The translations under genes and the position numbers were made by a program. A stretch of DNA of 64,000 nucleotides from CAKZQX01 sp034436755 (GTDB taxonomy: Bacteria; Chloroflexota; Chloroflexia; Chloroflexales; Chloroflexaceae). This document shows positions 1-9,216 of this stretch, in pieces; the stretch's first letter is position 1; every line of letters begins with the position of its first letter. The stretch spans positions 30,710 through 94,709 of the forward strand of contig DAOTVB010000074.1 in assembly GCA_034436755.1 (NCBI GenBank), written 5' to 3'. The notes beneath the pieces are model-generated. The model had not been told where the DNA came from, ran no database searches, and saw only the letters and a program-made list of their open reading frames with translations.

Positions 1-2
1 TC

Positions 3-335
3 GCAGGCGAGTATGATATACTCGTCTCAACGGTACAGCCGTTCACGGGAAAGTGGCAGTTTATTTTTAAGAAGAACAAAGATCTACGCAAATCACAATA
101 TAGAGGATATACTGTGGAGCAGAGAAAATATCTACTTGCAACCCAGGAGCCTGTCACCTATCCCATCGACGAAAGCAGTGGATGGACATACGATCTGTTG
201 AGTCTACTAGCCGATCCGGAACTGGGCAGCACGGACCTGACCGATACAACTACTGATACCGAGAAAATCACTATCGAAAATCCAGACGCAGAACAACCCA
301 TTATTGTTGAAAAGAAGAAAAAGAAACGCAAGTAG
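3..335 (+). CDS. Unknown protein, C-terminal part only (5' end outside window)
   Basis: The frame is open from the first bases of the window to a TAG at 333-335, so this is the last ~110 residues of a gene that starts upstream. The visible part has a basic stretch (KWQFIFKKNKDLRKSQYRGY), an aromatic middle, an acidic Asp/Thr-rich segment and a terminal lysine run (EKKKKKRK). I recognise no family. It faces a DNA methyltransferase across only 4 bp. Restriction enzymes often sit beside their methylase, so a restriction-modification partner is possible, but nothing in the visible residues proves it. An ATG-less internal GTG at 114 is not needed because the frame is open upstream. Confidence 0.6.
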   Translation, partial: AGEYDILVSTVQPFTGKWQFIFKKNKDLRKSQYRGYTVEQRKYLLATQEPVTYPIDESSGWTYDLLSLLADPELGSTDLTDTTTDTEKITIENPDAEQPIIVEKKKKKRK

Positions 336-339
336 CAGT

Positions 340-1071
340 TCACTTCTTGATAAAAACAAGAAAGTAGGAGTGATTTTTCCGCGCATGCAGTTGTTTCACG
401 ACACGGCTCACGGAGGCATTATTTCGTCGAACTACTACAAACAGATCTTTGGCAATCAACCCTTTCCGGTCATACTCGTTGATAATCTCAACATGGGTTA
501 ACCGCTGCTTGCCAGCACTAACCTCATCCTGGCACTTAACAATTAAAATGCCTTTTTTACGTAGAACACGATAAGCTTCGTCAGCGGCCTTGTAGTACAG
601 ATCAAGTACAGCATCATGCCACTTGGGCTCACCCTCAACCACGTTACCATTAGAATATGATTCGCGAAAGGCATTATACGTTCCAGAACCGCCAAAATGG
701 TTTATATCTTTCCGCAAGAGACTCTCCATATAGGGTGGATCGAGAACAACACAGTCAATTTCCTCATTTTTATATGGTAACTTGCGGCAATCGACACCCA
801 TTTTTAAATCTGTAGCACGAACGTCATAATCTCCCTCGGCTACTTTCTTCCAAAACACACCTTTGCCCCAGGTTACATCAGCTACAATCGAGCCCTTCGG
901 AACATGTAACTCCAAAACCAGGGGAAACACATCCTCATTTCCAGCAACATGGGCTGATTGGATAACATCAGACCTGGCGACGCCATTCTGAACTACGCGT
1001 TTCTTGCGCTGATCGTCGTCGGGCATGTCATCGCTCCAGGTCAAAGCAGTTTGTTTCCAGGTATGGCGCAT
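340..1071 (-). CDS. DNA methyltransferase with DPPY motif (putative N6-adenine/N4-cytosine type)
   Basis: Predicted SAM-dependent DNA methyltransferase of 243 residues. The catalytic motif IV DPPY is at residues 111-114. A SAM-binding motif I variant, VADVTWGKG, lies at about 63-71, so motif I precedes IV. After DPPY comes a variable segment (about 118-145) and then a strand/helix stretch typical of the Rossmann-fold methylase core (AYRVLRKKGILIVKCQD). The order and DPPY point to an amino-methyltransferase rather than a C5-cytosine enzyme. The protein is small, which suggests a type II-like or orphan enzyme. It is convergent with the partial gene at 3-335. The start is ATG at 1071; upstream AAAGAG is a weak ribosome-binding site. 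The recognition sequence cannot be deduced. Confidence 0.8.
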   Translation of the reverse strand: MRHTWKQTALTWSDDMPDDDQRKKRVVQNGVARSDVIQSAHVAGNEDVFPLVLELHVPKGSIVADVTWGKGVFWKKVAEGDYDVRATDLKMGVDCRKLPYKNEEIDCVVLDPPYMESLLRKDINHFGGSGTYNAFRESYSNGNVVEGEPKWHDAVLDLYYKAADEAYRVLRKKGILIVKCQDEVSAGKQRLTHVEIINEYDRKGLIAKDLFVVVRRNNASVSRVVKQLHARKNHSYFLVFIKK

Positions 1072-1088
1072 TATAACATAACTCTTTC

Positions 1089-1181
1089 TATAGCAGTCCT
1101 GAATTTGTCGTAGTGCCGCCTTCAGGCGGTTGGGAACGAATCCCTACCAACCAGTTCACAACCACTTTAGGATTGCTATAT
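1089..1181 (-). repeat. Family A MITE-like element, copy 1
   Basis: About 93 bp bounded by TATAGCA and TTGCTATA ends in inverted orientation, with the internal palindrome CCGCCTTCAGGCGG and a conserved arm reading (on the minus strand) AATCCTAAAGTGGTTGTGAA. Related copies occur at 33798-33889, 54368-54594 (interrupted) and 63252-63342. It has no coding capacity and lies between the methylase and the end of the GT-C gene cluster. Confidence 0.75.
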
Positions 1182-1243
1182 GGCGAATATCCCTTAGCGT
1201 GTAAGGCATATAGTATCACAGGTGCGCATAGAATGCAAACGGC

Positions 1244-3235
1244 TCACTCCGTCCGAAACACCACAAACCGCTGCTCCGGGCAATAGCGCCCCTCCACCTG
1301 GTAGCTCTCACCCTGTGGATACTTTGTACGCAGCAGGTGCAACCCTTCGACATCGTACAGATGCAATGCAAACCAGCCCGGTTGCCCGTTGAGATCCACC
1401 TCGGCCAGTTGATCCAGCCCGACCACCTGATTATCGTAGGTGATATCGCCGATCCAGATGGCGACGGCGCGGTAGTCCACCCAGTGCGGATAACCGACAA
1501 TCCAGGTATTCGCACGCGGGTTGCCCTCCGCCACAAACGCCTCCAGTTCGCGGGCGATATCGCTGGCGTTGACGCCCACGCCGCAATACTGCGCCGGATA
1601 GCGGTTGAACACCCGGTCAATGTTGAGCCCGATTACCAGCGCCGTCACGCCTACCAGCACCGTTACCAATGCGCCGCGCATAAGCAACGAACGGGAGTGG
1701 CGCACCAGTTCCAGCAGCATCCCCGGCACAATCGCGCAGACGATCATCAGCATCGGGACCGCGCCGCCGGTGCGCACCGTGCTGGGGTTCTCCCCTGGAA
1801 AGGCGATACTCAGCGCCGAGGGGAAGAGCATCAGCACCCCGGTTCCCAGGATCAGGGCGGGCCAGGGATCGCGCGCCTTCAGGCTCAGAGCCAGCGTCGC
1901 CGCCGCGCCGATAACCAGCAACGCCCCCAGCACCAGATCCAGCGGGTGCGTGAAGGGGATATTCACCACCGGCACCACATCGTAGGTATAGTTGAAGAAG
2001 AGCAGCACCCGCCGCAGATTATCCAGAAAGATCATGGCAACATCGCCCTGAATCGCCTGCTCCTGACCCGTCAGGCGGGTGGTGGCGCGGTAGAGCAGCA
2101 TCCCCGGCCGGTCGTAGCCGTAACGCAGCAGTGGCATCAGTACCAGCACCGTCATGCCCACCGCCAGCACGCCGTTGAACGCCGTGGCATAGGCGGCCGC
2201 ATACCGCCGCCGCAGCAACTGCCGGCCGGCCCAGAGCCCCACCAGCAACCCGAACACCACCGGCATAAAACGATAGGCGGTGTAGCCCTGCAGGCCGATG
2301 CCCATTGCCAGACCGGCCGCCAGCAGCGCGTTACGCTCGTTGCGCCGCAGTCCCCGCACCAGAAAATACATCGTCCAGGCCGTAGCGCAGGGGGCCAGCG
2401 GGTAGCGCAGGCCAAAGCGCGCCGGAATCACCGCCCAGCTTACCACCGCCGCAAACAGCGTTGCCACCAGCGCAATCCGGCTGCCGAAGACCTCGCGCGC
2501 CAGCAGGAAGACCGCCGGCAGCATTAGCCAGCCGATCAACGACGTGCCAAGCTTGAGCGCCATGAAATCGGCGGGCAGATTAAACAGCCTGACCAGCGCA
2601 ACGGTCCAGTAAAATTGCCAGGGTTCGCGCCCGGTGTTGCGTTCAAAAAAGATGTAGGGTTCGCCGTTGAGCACATCGTGGACATCCAGCAGCTTCTCGG
2701 CGTGATCGCTGCCCATCTCCAGCGGGTTGATCCCCAGATTGACAAAGCGGAAGGCCGCGCCTAGCGCCAGCACCCCCACCAGCGCGCCGATAATCAGTGT
2801 GGGTTTGCGGGCTGCCCGGAGACGGGTACGCCAGCGTGCCGGGTCGCCCAGGTCAGCCCAGGCCGCCCACCAGAGGCCAATGCTGATCAGCCAGAGCAGC
2901 ACACCTTCCAACTGGTAGCGATTGCCGCCGCTCAGGGCAAAGGTCGCGGCGGACGTCGCCAGGGAGGCAATCCCCAGGGGCAGCCGCCAGTCAAACGGCA
3001 AACGGCGCGCGGGTTGCTCCGGTTCATCCGGTTGATCTGCCGGGGATGTTCCCGCCCCACGATACAACGGCGGCACGGCTACAACCGCACACCCCACCGC
3101 CGCAAGATACCCCAGAATGCCCAGAACCAGCAGTTCGGCATTCAGGGCGGCCTGCGCACCAATGCCCAGCAGGATGCTCAGCATCAGGCCCGCCGGTGTG
3201 ATAAACGACCGGGAAGCGCGCGAATGAACATTCAT
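1244..3235 (-). CDS. GT-C type membrane glycosyltransferase (GT39/ArnT-like)
   Basis: Polytopic membrane protein of about 663 residues. The first loop after the N-terminal helices carries the acidic motif GSDHAEKLLDVHDVL, placed where GT39/ArnT-like enzymes have their catalytic Asp/Glu; it is followed by a GREPWQFYW stretch and about ten further hydrophobic segments. Family enzymes move sugars from polyprenyl-phosphate donors to protein or lipid acceptors on the outer face of the membrane. The donor and acceptor cannot be read from sequence. The start is placed at ATG 3235 (MNVHSRAS), 19 bp after the stop of the preceding gene; a longer frame to 3358 would overlap that gene by over 100 bp. 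It is the last of three GT-C genes in one orientation. Confidence is good for the fold, low for the substrate. Confidence 0.75.
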   Translation of the reverse strand: MNVHSRASRSFITPAGLMLSILLGIGAQAALNAELLVLGILGYLAAVGCAVVAVPPLYRGAGTSPADQPDEPEQPARRLPFDWRLPLGIASLATSAATFALSGGNRYQLEGVLLWLISIGLWWAAWADLGDPARWRTRLRAARKPTLIIGALVGVLALGAAFRFVNLGINPLEMGSDHAEKLLDVHDVLNGEPYIFFERNTGREPWQFYWTVALVRLFNLPADFMALKLGTSLIGWLMLPAVFLLAREVFGSRIALVATLFAAVVSWAVIPARFGLRYPLAPCATAWTMYFLVRGLRRNERNALLAAGLAMGIGLQGYTAYRFMPVVFGLLVGLWAGRQLLRRRYAAAYATAFNGVLAVGMTVLVLMPLLRYGYDRPGMLLYRATTRLTGQEQAIQGDVAMIFLDNLRRVLLFFNYTYDVVPVVNIPFTHPLDLVLGALLVIGAAATLALSLKARDPWPALILGTGVLMLFPSALSIAFPGENPSTVRTGGAVPMLMIVCAIVPGMLLELVRHSRSLLMRGALVTVLVGVTALVIGLNIDRVFNRYPAQYCGVGVNASDIARELEAFVAEGNPRANTWIVGYPHWVDYRAVAIWIGDITYDNQVVGLDQLAEVDLNGQPGWFALHLYDVEGLHLLRTKYPQGESYQVEGRYCPEQRFVVFRTE

Positions 3236-3254
3236 GCCGGTTTCACCATCAGCC

Positions 3255-5378
3255 TCACGGTGCCAGTTGCTCCTGTCGTACACGATAAACCGTGAAAAGC
3301 GGATCATCCTGCTCAAAGAAGTAGGGCGGCGGTGGCGGTATCTCTTCAATCTCGCCACCGGGAATCACCTGGCGCACCAGGGCCAACTCCGCTTCACGCG
3401 CCGGCAGGAACACAAACGCCGTGTGCTTCTCCTGCTTCGACAGGTTCCATTCGGGCGGAGCCGTTAGCGGCTCGTGGATATCCTGCCCTTTGACTTCGGG
3501 CACCAGGTAGGGAATCGTGCCAAAGCCGACATACATCTGTGGCGGCCCGAAGAAGAAGATCTGCCAGTCGGGACCAAGTTCATCGCGGGCATACTCCGCC
3601 AGACCCGTGGCTATGACTGCGTTGTAGTTGCCATAGACCCGCAATGGCGTATACTCCACAAAATACAATCTGACGCTAAAGAGGCTAAAGAGCAGCACCG
3701 CCGCGCTCAGGTAGGGCAGCAACCGCTGGGGGCGATAGGTTCCCACTGCGTACAGCGCTACCTGCCCGATCTTCAGCAGGGCCAGCCCCACAAAGAAGAC
3801 CGCCGGTACGGCCATGGTGATCAGCCGTTGGCTCGACGGCGGGCTCTCCGTCAGCATCCCACCCATAATCATGGCTCCGCCCCACCAGGCCACCATCGGG
3901 AAGATGCGCCGGTCATGCAGGTTAAGCACGCCATAGCCGAAGCCGAGCACAAACAGCGCGCCGGCGGCAAAGCCAAACAGCGGCTCCGGCAGGCCATACC
4001 AGACCGTGCGATCGGGGTAGTAGTTAAACGCCAGCGCCGCCCGCTGAAACTGATCAAACAGGATTGGCAATGGGCCCTGGTTGAGGATCTCCTGCTCTCG
4101 CTCCAGCCAGCCGCTCTGGAAGATGCCCACCGCATTGACGCGGGCATTGTAGTCATCCGGGAAGCGCAGGGCATACTGAATCATCGGCCCGCCGGACAAC
4201 AGCGCTGCACCCGCCAGCAGCAGCAACCCGCCCCACTGCTCCCGCACAAAACGCATCCGCTCCCGAATGAGGAAGAAGATCGTCACGGCGATAATCATGA
4301 CCGCCGTAAAGCGCGCACCGGCATAGAAATATTGCGCCACCCCGATGATCATGCCACAGAGCGCCCAGTCAAGCGGGCTGCGGCGGTCGTAGCCCCGATA
4401 GAAGAAGATCAGCGCCAGCGCGACAAACAGCGCATCGGCGATCTGGTTGGAGCCCAGGCGCGAGAAGTGAATATGATAGTGATAGGTCGCCAGCAGGGCT
4501 GCCGTCAACAGCGCCAGCTTCAGCCCCGCCAGCCGCCGGACCAGCAGGAAGGTAGCAAACACCGTCACCGTACCGATCAGCGTCCAGGGCAGCCGTAGCG
4601 CAAAGGTAGTATTGCCCAGCGGTCCCACTGTCAGCGCATTAAAGTAAAAACTCATCGTGGGCACGCCCAGCCAGCCCGTCCCAAAGGGGTTGCGAATCTC
4701 GCCCGCCAGCACCTTCAGCGCCTCAACCCCCTGTGAACCCTCGTCACCGCTGAGCGTCGGCGGGATCTCACCCACACGCCAGAGCCGCAAGACCAGGGCG
4801 ACCAGCAGAATCGCGGACAGCAGCAGCGTAAGTTGCCAGTTCTCCCGCACGCGCGGCAGCCAGTCAAAGGTCATACGCGCGCGCGGCGGGGCCACCGCTA
4901 CCAGGTAGAGCCCGATCGCGCCAACCCAGAGCAATCCCCAGCCGTTGTACCCCGGCAGCGGCGGACTGCGCTGCAACAGGTAGAGTAGCAGCAGAACTGC
5001 GGCGACCGCCACGGCTAACAGCCCCCAGCGCCAGCGCGCCTGCCGCAGATAGTCCAGCCGGGTGATACCCGTACCTTCATCGGGGGGGGCCGCAATCGGC
5101 GGCGCGGCACGGTCGGTGATAAATGTCGCCCAGCCGAAGACCAGCACCGCCAGCAGGTAGACCAGCAATCCCTGCCAGGGAAACTCCCGGCTCGTCACAT
5201 ATGTGCGGTCCAGCATGTACTGCCCCAACGCGGCCAACCCCACTGAGCCGACCAGCAGCACCAGCAGCCATTGGCGGGAACGGATCGCCGCCGCTCCAGT
5301 CTGGGAGGTGGCAGAACGCGGGAACTGATTGTCGTGGGTCGGTGTGTGTTCAGTCACAGGTGCTATCTCTTCCTTCAT
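3255..5378 (-). CDS. GT-C type membrane glycosyltransferase (GT39/PMT-like)
   Basis: About 707 residues with an N-terminal cytosolic tail, a first set of membrane helices, then the characteristic loop SGDEGSQGVEALKVLAG holding the acidic Asp-Glu pair expected for a metal-dependent, polyprenyl-phosphate-using GT39 enzyme. A long series of hydrophobic helices follows, and the last ~130 residues (after LYFVEYTPLRVY) form a soluble extracytoplasmic domain. ATG 5378 is chosen; the TTG at 5402 would also keep the frame but is a weaker start. It lies 28 bp downstream of the third GT-C gene and 19 bp upstream of the first, so the three are probably one transcription unit. The role is probably in surface glycan or glycoprotein assembly. 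Confidence 0.75.
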   Translation of the reverse strand: MKEEIAPVTEHTPTHDNQFPRSATSQTGAAAIRSRQWLLVLLVGSVGLAALGQYMLDRTYVTSREFPWQGLLVYLLAVLVFGWATFITDRAAPPIAAPPDEGTGITRLDYLRQARWRWGLLAVAVAAVLLLLYLLQRSPPLPGYNGWGLLWVGAIGLYLVAVAPPRARMTFDWLPRVRENWQLTLLLSAILLVALVLRLWRVGEIPPTLSGDEGSQGVEALKVLAGEIRNPFGTGWLGVPTMSFYFNALTVGPLGNTTFALRLPWTLIGTVTVFATFLLVRRLAGLKLALLTAALLATYHYHIHFSRLGSNQIADALFVALALIFFYRGYDRRSPLDWALCGMIIGVAQYFYAGARFTAVMIIAVTIFFLIRERMRFVREQWGGLLLLAGAALLSGGPMIQYALRFPDDYNARVNAVGIFQSGWLEREQEILNQGPLPILFDQFQRAALAFNYYPDRTVWYGLPEPLFGFAAGALFVLGFGYGVLNLHDRRIFPMVAWWGGAMIMGGMLTESPPSSQRLITMAVPAVFFVGLALLKIGQVALYAVGTYRPQRLLPYLSAAVLLFSLFSVRLYFVEYTPLRVYGNYNAVIATGLAEYARDELGPDWQIFFFGPPQMYVGFGTIPYLVPEVKGQDIHEPLTAPPEWNLSKQEKHTAFVFLPAREAELALVRQVIPGGEIEEIPPPPPYFFEQDDPLFTVYRVRQEQLAP

Positions 5379-5406
5379 TGTTTTCTGCCGATATATTGCC
5401 AATATA

Positions 5407-7497
5407 TTATCCGCGCCACCAACTGTACCCGGCGAGCGCTATCCCTACCAGGCCAAGCAGCAGGCCCAGCGGCACATCCCAGGGCCGGTAGCGCAACTGC
5501 ACGTTATGTTTACCCGCCGGCAGTTCTACCGCCAGCCAGGGACCGGGCTGCAGCGCCGTTGACTCGCCGTCAAGGGTTGCCCGCCAGCCCGACCAGTTAT
5601 TTTCCCTGACCGTTAACACGCCCGGTTGGGGCAGGTCGCACTGCACATCAATGTTGCCACCCTGCCCCTGCGCGGTACAGACGGTCGTAGCATCTTCATG
5701 CTGTACCTGGGCATACTCGCGCTCGGCCGGGCCGGCATAGACCGGCACGCCGGCGACAACCGACTGCTGCTCCATGCCGGGCGGTTGCCCCTGGGTATCT
5801 GCCTCAAGCAGCGGTGCAGGCGGCGGGCGATTTTTCCAGTGCCAGGGCCGTACGCCATTTGCCAGCTTCAAACCCCGCTCCACCCCCGGCGTAACAAACG
5901 CATGCTCACCAAATGGCGGGCTGACCCACTGCAACCCCGGCGTCTCCAGACGCTCGAGCACCTGCGCAACCTTCGGCTCAATCGAACTGGTTTTGATCCA
6001 GTTACGCCCAAATGACCAGGCGCTGAAGAGGGCCAGCAGCAGCGGCAGGAGCATGAGCCAGCGCAGACTCATGTGCAGCATCCGTGGGGCTTCCCCACCG
6101 ACCAGCCCGAACTGCACCTGCGGCCATGGCCGCCGCAACAGGCGATCCAGGCCAAGCGCCGCCAGTGCCAGAATCGGCGGCACCGCCAGACTCGCCATCA
6201 CCGAGTGAAACCGGATACTGGCAGCCTGCCAGGCTAACCGCTCCGGGCTGAGCGCGACCACCAGGGCAAACGGCTGTCCGCTGGCCGCCCAGAGCGCCAG
6301 CAGCGCCATCCCACCCAGGCATAATGCCATACGCCATGCGGCACCGCCGCGACTACCAAACAGGCCCCAGGCCGCCAGCAGAATGGCGATCCAGCCAACA
6401 TAGTTTACATACAGATAGGGATAGGGCAACATCTGCAGCGCCTCAGAGCGAAAGAAATCGGCATCATCAATGACCAGATTGAGCGGCACATAGGCAAAGG
6501 GTTGCCCTCCGCGAAACGTCAGATCGGTCTCCTTGCCAAACTCGGGCAGAAAATGTAGCAGCGGCACCAGAAACGGGGCCGCCAGCAGGCAGGCAATTCC
6601 ACCGGCCAGAGCAACATTGCGCAGCAGCGGGAAGAGCCGGTCACGTTCCCAGGGCAGGATCAGCAGCACCGCCGGCAAGGTAAACAGCAGTGCGATCTGC
6701 ATATAGCCCTGCCCGGCCAGCAGCGCCAGCCCCAGCATAATCCCCAGCAGCACCGCCATTCGCCGGTTGCCGTTCTGGATCAGGGCAATCAGTGGTGGCA
6801 GCACCAGGGTACAGGCTACCGTCGATATAACCAGGCCAAATGTCCCGATCTCCAACCGCCCGGCCAGATGCCCGGCGGCAACTGCCATGCCTGCGCTCCA
6901 GAGGCGCGCAACCCGGCCCACACCCAGAACATACCCCAGCCACAACTGCGCCAGGCCCGCCCTGAAAAAAGCTCCCGCCAACGCCAGTTTGGAGCCGTTA
7001 ATCACGCCCCAGCCCAACGTGGTCAGCATCACCAGCGGATGCAGCATACTGCCGTAGGGATCGACAAATGCCGGCGTCCCCCCGCGCAGGCTGCCATTCC
7101 AGAAGGCACATGCGCCACACGTCTGCATTTGTGACCAGAGATGGTGTGACTGGATGGCCGAGAGATATTCCCGCCCATGCGGAACAACAGTCGGGTCGAG
7201 ATTAAGCAAGGGCCGCGTGACGACAACGCTCCAGAAGAAGATGAGCAGCACCTCGACGACAAACATGAGGTATCCCGGACGCGCAACACTCCCGACACGA
7301 CGGGCGCGCGCGCTACACCAGCCCCGCGCGAGCCGTTCCAGCAGGCGCGGCAGGGTCGGACGCGTCGCCTGCCCGGTTGTACTTGCCGGCGCGATCCGCT
7401 CCGGGTACGGCGCTTCAGCTTGCGGTTCTGATGGTTGGGAGAGAGCGACCGGAGTAGGGGGTACGCCCTCCAGGTTACATGCAGATTGTGGTGGCAT
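5407..7497 (-). CDS. YfhO-like large membrane protein (GT-C superfamily)
   Basis: About 696 residues, with a proline-rich cytosolic N terminus, roughly a dozen hydrophobic helices from MFVVEVLLIFFWSVVV onward, and a C-terminal periplasmic-type beta domain ending in a last helix. The segment NNWSGWRATLDGE followed by PAGKHNVQLRYRP is typical of the C-terminal domain of YfhO-family proteins. YfhO in Firmicutes is linked to glycosylation of teichoic acid; here the acceptor is unknown. The start is uncertain: ATG 7497 is used, but the N-terminal ~75 residues look unstructured and a start nearer the first helix is possible. It is divergent from eno, so the region 7498-7828 carries promoters for both directions. 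Confidence 0.7.
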   Translation of the reverse strand: MPPQSACNLEGVPPTPVALSQPSEPQAEAPYPERIAPASTTGQATRPTLPRLLERLARGWCSARARRVGSVARPGYLMFVVEVLLIFFWSVVVTRPLLNLDPTVVPHGREYLSAIQSHHLWSQMQTCGACAFWNGSLRGGTPAFVDPYGSMLHPLVMLTTLGWGVINGSKLALAGAFFRAGLAQLWLGYVLGVGRVARLWSAGMAVAAGHLAGRLEIGTFGLVISTVACTLVLPPLIALIQNGNRRMAVLLGIMLGLALLAGQGYMQIALLFTLPAVLLILPWERDRLFPLLRNVALAGGIACLLAAPFLVPLLHFLPEFGKETDLTFRGGQPFAYVPLNLVIDDADFFRSEALQMLPYPYLYVNYVGWIAILLAAWGLFGSRGGAAWRMALCLGGMALLALWAASGQPFALVVALSPERLAWQAASIRFHSVMASLAVPPILALAALGLDRLLRRPWPQVQFGLVGGEAPRMLHMSLRWLMLLPLLLALFSAWSFGRNWIKTSSIEPKVAQVLERLETPGLQWVSPPFGEHAFVTPGVERGLKLANGVRPWHWKNRPPPAPLLEADTQGQPPGMEQQSVVAGVPVYAGPAEREYAQVQHEDATTVCTAQGQGGNIDVQCDLPQPGVLTVRENNWSGWRATLDGESTALQPGPWLAVELPAGKHNVQLRYRPWDVPLGLLLGLVGIALAGYSWWRG

Positions 7498-7687
7498 TTT
7501 CTGTTTCGGTGATGGGCAGCGACGGAGTAGTGGAGCATGCTGGAGCCGCTGCAAACTTGTGACGTTGCCTGTCCGCCGTATGCGAACAGGGTATACACTC
7601 AGGCGTTTGCCGGGGTACGCCCCCGGTGCCAATCAATATACCACGCATCAGTATATGCAGGACGCCTGCCGTCGTCAACCAATCGTA

Positions 7688-7696
7688 TGCTATACT
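7688..7696 (+). promoter_or_regulatory. Extended -10 element, putative eno promoter
   Basis: TGCTATACT matches an extended -10 box (TGnTATACT). The -35 region is poor. It lies about 130 bp before the eno start, in the divergent spacer. Confidence 0.4.
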
Positions 7697-7828
7697 TGCG
7701 GGTGTCCCGGTCAGAAGTCAGCGATTAGTAATCAAGTGGGTGGCGGTCAGCAGCATCTATCGGCCTGCTGCTCCTTGCGTGCGGTCGGCTGCCTTCTCGA
7801 ATCGAGCAGTATAGTTAAGGGAGGTAAT

Positions 7829-9118
7829 ATGTCCACACTAATCGAAGAGATTGTCGCGCGTGAGGTACTCGACTCCCGCGGGAACCCGACGGTGGAAGTG
7901 GATGTTCAGCTCGAGAGCGGCATTACAGGGAGTGCGATTGTGCCGAGCGGCGCTTCCACCGGCGCACACGAAGCGCTGGAGCTGCGCGATGGCGATAAGT
8001 CACGGTATGGTGGCAAAGGTGTGTTAAAGGCGGTTCAGAACGTCAACACTGAGGTGGTTGAGGCATTGCGCGGGCTGGATGCCGCCGACCAGATCGCGCT
8101 GGATCACGCGATGATCAAGCTGGATGGAACGCCAAACAAGAGCAAACTGGGCGCGAACGCGATCCTGGGTGTCTCGCTGGCCTGCGCCAAGGCTGCGGCC
8201 GCCACGCTGGGCCTGCCGCTCTACCGCTACCTGGGGGGCGTTTATGCGCATACCCTGCCAACCCCGATGATGAACATTCTGAATGGTGGACAGCACGCCC
8301 AGAACAGCACCGACTTCCAGGAGTTTATGATCCTGCCGGCGGGTGCGCCCACCTTCCGCGAGGCGCTGCGCTGGGGCAGCGAGATCTACCAGACCCTCAA
8401 GAAGGTGCTGCACGACCAGGGCCACGGTACCAATGTCGGCGATGAAGGCGGGTTTGCACCGAGCCTGCCCACCAACGAGGCGGCCCTGCAGGTGATTGCC
8501 GAGGCGGTTGAGCGCGCCGGCTACAAGCTGGGCGATCAGGTCTACCTGGGGATGGACCCGGCCTGTACCGAACTCTACAAGGATGGCAAGTATCATCTGG
8601 AGCGCGAAGGCCGCTCGTTGAGCAGTGCAGAGATGGCGGACTACTGGGCCGATATCTCGACCCGCTACCCGCTGATCTCGCTGGAGGACGGCATGGCCGA
8701 GGATGACTGGGAAGGCTGGAAGCTGCTGCACGAGAAGGTCGGCGACCGGGTGCAACTGGTGGGTGACGACCTGCTGGTGACGAATGTACAGCGCCTGCAG
8801 CGGGCGATCAACGAGAATGCCGCCAACAGCATCCTGATCAAGCTCAACCAGATCGGCAGCCTCACCGAGACCATGAGCGCGATCCAGATGGCGCAGCGCG
8901 CGGCCTGGACTGCGGTCGTTTCGCACCGCAGTGGTGAGAGCGAAGACATGACCATCGCCGATCTGGTGGTAGCCACCAACGCAGGCCAGATCAAAACCGG
9001 TGCGCCCGCACGTACCGACCGGATTGCCAAGTACAACCAGCTTCTGCGCATCGAAGAAGAGCTAGGAGATGCCGCCGTCTACGCAGGCAAGAGTGCCTTC
9101 CAGGTGAATATTCCGTAG
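7829..9118 (+). CDS. eno: Enolase (phosphopyruvate hydratase)
   Basis: Interconverts 2-phosphoglycerate and phosphoenolpyruvate in glycolysis and gluconeogenesis, in the cytosol. The protein has 429 residues, the normal length. Visible signatures are SGASTGAHEALELRD (N-terminal domain), FQEFMILP, GDEGGFAP, the Mg-binding SLEDGMAEDDW, GDDLLVTN, the catalytic-Lys segment LIKLNQIGSLTET, and SHRSGESED near the end. ATG 7829 is chosen because AAGGGAGGT lies just upstream and the protein then begins MSTLIEEIVAREVLDSRGNPT, as enolases do; the longer frame to 7154 is not coding. In an organism fixing carbon to pyruvate, enolase feeds gluconeogenesis. It is followed by a strong hairpin, so probably monocistronic. 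Confidence 0.97.
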   Translation: MSTLIEEIVAREVLDSRGNPTVEVDVQLESGITGSAIVPSGASTGAHEALELRDGDKSRYGGKGVLKAVQNVNTEVVEALRGLDAADQIALDHAMIKLDGTPNKSKLGANAILGVSLACAKAAAATLGLPLYRYLGGVYAHTLPTPMMNILNGGQHAQNSTDFQEFMILPAGAPTFREALRWGSEIYQTLKKVLHDQGHGTNVGDEGGFAPSLPTNEAALQVIAEAVERAGYKLGDQVYLGMDPACTELYKDGKYHLEREGRSLSSAEMADYWADISTRYPLISLEDGMAEDDWEGWKLLHEKVGDRVQLVGDDLLVTNVQRLQRAINENAANSILIKLNQIGSLTETMSAIQMAQRAAWTAVVSHRSGESEDMTIADLVVATNAGQIKTGAPARTDRIAKYNQLLRIEEELGDAAVYAGKSAFQVNIP

Positions 9119-9127
9119 GAACGGTTA

Positions 9128-9169
9128 GGGGTTACGGGGTTACGGATTAACCGTTAACCCCGTAACCCC
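9128..9169 (+). terminator. Hairpin after eno
   Basis: A perfect 15-bp stem (GGGGTTACGGGGTTA at 9128-9142 with its complement at 9155-9169) around a 12-nt loop starts 10 bp past the eno stop. There is no classical T run directly after it, so termination efficiency is uncertain. Confidence 0.6.
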
Positions 9170-9216
9170 AGACTCTCTCTTTAATGAAATTTGCACGAAG
9201 TGTAATTTTTTCATTA

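Noticed and set aside
1337..2527. Long plus-strand frame opposite a GT-C gene
   Set aside because: Composition is Gln/His/Arg-rich as expected for the antisense of a GC-rich membrane protein gene; no ribosome-binding site or family match.
7154..7828. Upstream extension of the enolase frame
   Set aside because: Opposes the YfhO-like gene start, is Arg-rich and lacks family similarity; enolase starts at ATG 7829 with a strong ribosome-binding site.
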